Source: an uncultured Curtobacterium sp.
Lineage (GTDB): Bacteria > Actinomycetota > Actinomycetes > Actinomycetales > Microbacteriaceae
Direction of reading: 5' to 3'
Length of the DNA: 5,768 nucleotides
Assembly: GCA_913774725.1 (NCBI GenBank)
Contig: CAJYIG010000379.1
Location: 1 to 5,768 of the forward strand
Part shown: positions 4,912 through 5,768 of the stretch, piece after piece
How positions within the stretch are numbered: position 1 is the stretch's first letter
Layout: each line of letters begins with the position of its first letter
Made by a program: the position numbers and the translations under genes
Notes under the pieces: model-generated
Told to the model about the DNA's origin: nothing
Seen by the model: the letters and a program-made list of their open reading frames with translations, nothing else
The model's database searches: none

Positions 4912-5768
4912 ATGCAGTCCGTTGCCCAGGCCGTCGAACGACTCGACGCACTCGCAGCCACCGAGCCCGTCGCCGTCCTCGCTCGGGCGTTCGCCGATGC
5001 CGGACACGAGCTGGCCCTGGTCGGCGGCCCCGTCCGTGACGCGTTCCTCGGCCGACCCGTCACCGACCTCGACTTCACGACCGACGCCCGCCCGGACGAC
5101 GTCCTGCGCATCGTCGAGCCGATCGCGAGCGCGACGTGGGACGTCGGTCGGCAGTTCGGCACCATCGCCGCCCGGGTCGCCGGGGAGCAGGTCGAGATCA
5201 CGACCTACCGCAGCGACGTGTACGACGGCGAGACGCGCAAGCCCGAGGTGGCGTTCGGCGACACGATCGAGGACGACCTGCTCCGCCGGGACTTCACCGT
5301 GAACGCCATGGCGCTCCGGCTCCCCCAGCGCGAGCTCGTCGACGTGCACGGCGGTGTCGAGGACCTGCTCGCCGGCCGACTGCACACCCCGCAGGCGGCA
5401 CCCGTGTCGTTCCGCGACGACCCACTCCGCATGATGCGCGCCGCACGCTTCACCGCCCAGCTCGGCTTCGCGGTGTCCGACGAGGTCCGGGCCGCGATGA
5501 CGGAGCTCGCGGACTCGATCGACATCGTGTCCGCCGAGCGGGTGCGCGACGAGCTCGTCAAGCTCCTGGACACCTCCGAGCCGGTCCCCGGTGTCCGCCT
5601 GCTCGTCGACACCGGGCTCGCCGAGCGCTTCCTGCCCGAGCTCCCCGCGATGCGCCTGGAGATCGACGAGCACCACCACCACAAGGACGTCTACGAGCAC
5701 TCGCTGACGGTCCTGACCCAGGCGCAGCTGGCGATCACACACGGCGGCATGAATACGGTACTGGACGC
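4912..5768 (+). CDS. cca: CCA tRNA nucleotidyltransferase, N-terminal part, likely chimeric at its end
   Basis: Class II (poly(A) polymerase-like) CCA-adding enzyme, which builds the 3' CCA of tRNA in the cytoplasm. Visible: the nucleotidyltransferase head LVGGPVRDAFLG (residues 36-47), catalytic metal ligands Asp52 and Asp54 in TDLDFTTDA, the RRDFTVNAMAL motif (125-135), VDVHGG, the DPLRMMRAARF neck motif (170-180) and DEHHHHKDVYEHSL (252-265), which leads into the HD domain of actinobacterial homologues. The usual length is near 470-480 residues; here only 285 complete codons precede the window end. The ATG at 4912 is preferred over the in-frame ATG at 4900 because GAGG lies 6 bases before it, whereas GGGAGG abuts 4900 directly. 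After about codon 271 the sequence no longer resembles Cca (see 5725-5768). Native assignment is secure up to about 5724. Confidence 0.93.
   Translation, partial: MQSVAQAVERLDALAATEPVAVLARAFADAGHELALVGGPVRDAFLGRPVTDLDFTTDARPDDVLRIVEPIASATWDVGRQFGTIAARVAGEQVEITTYRSDVYDGETRKPEVAFGDTIEDDLLRRDFTVNAMALRLPQRELVDVHGGVEDLLAGRLHTPQAAPVSFRDDPLRMMRAARFTAQLGFAVSDEVRAAMTELADSIDIVSAERVRDELVKLLDTSEPVPGVRLLVDTGLAERFLPELPAMRLEIDEHHHHKDVYEHSLTVLTQAQLAITHGGMNTVLD
5725..5768 (+). other. Probable foreign tail: glycosyltransferase (CrtX-like) fragment joined in frame
   Basis: In the cca frame these bases read QLAITHGGMNTVLDA. ITHGGMN followed by T-V-L-D/E-A is the donor-binding signature of GT1 glycosyltransferases, and this version closely resembles what I remember of zeaxanthin glucosyltransferase CrtX of Pantoea/Erwinia. 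Cca should show the start of its HD domain here. Codons ACA, AAT and GTA cluster in the last 33 bases, unlike the strongly G/C-ending codons before. The join probably lies within about 5719-5733, where GCGCAGCTGGCG gives no sharp boundary. The most likely cause is a misassembled contig end; recombination or a natural fusion is much less likely. Confidence 0.65.

Noticed and set aside
5671..5682. Four consecutive His codons as an engineered His tag
   Set aside because: It belongs to the natural DEHHHHKDVYEH stretch before the HD domain in this enzyme family.
4789..5742. Upstream extension of the minus-strand fusion frame to give 1727 residues
   Set aside because: It is the antisense of the clearly real cca gene; a clean signal peptide starts at 4788 and the extension has no recognisable domain.

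Overview
This GC-rich window looks like an actinobacterial chromosome, most probably a plant- or soil-associated member of the Microbacteriaceae (Curtobacterium-like; family-level guess from protein character, not a database match). The gene set is part of a conserved actinobacterial cluster, which in Mycobacterium tuberculosis runs pcnA / mutT4 / Rv3909 / mviN(murJ) / sigM / trxB2 / trxC. Here the order is trxB (minus, 3' part missing), a long minus-strand gene that joins an Rv3909/DUF6049-like envelope protein to the lipid II flippase MurJ, and a divergent CCA-adding enzyme (plus, 3' part missing). Neither a NUDIX gene nor a sigM-like gene is present: the gaps are only 121 and 123 bases.

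Layout: 1-437 is the N-terminal 145 residues of thioredoxin reductase. 438-558 is a compact intergenic region with two GC-rich hairpins just downstream of the murJ stop. It also carries a near-perfect sigma-R/SigH-type promoter (GGAAT-N18-GTT) pointing at trxB, so trxB is probably a separate, disulfide-stress-inducible unit. 559-4788 is one uninterrupted 1409-codon frame: signal peptide, extracytoplasmic DUF6049-like region with a Thr/Pro/Gly-rich insertion, one membrane segment, a basic then acidic cytoplasmic linker, and a complete MurJ. The topology of the two halves fits a single polypeptide, although an internal GTG start in the linker could also make MurJ separately. 4789-4911 is the divergent promoter region. 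From 4912 the cca gene reads normally to about 5724.

The last ~45 bases are suspicious. Where the HD domain of the CCA-adding enzyme should begin, the frame reads ITHGGMNTVLDA, a signature of GT1-type glycosyltransferases such as zeaxanthin glucosyltransferase CrtX, with codons unlike the rest of the gene. I read this as a probable chimeric junction, with an unrelated sequence joined at the contig end, rather than native sequence.

Functionally, MurJ exports lipid II for peptidoglycan synthesis and the DUF6049-like half is probably an envelope partner of it. TrxB maintains thiol redox balance, and Cca completes tRNA 3' ends. I saw no tRNA, rRNA, CRISPR array or insertion sequence.
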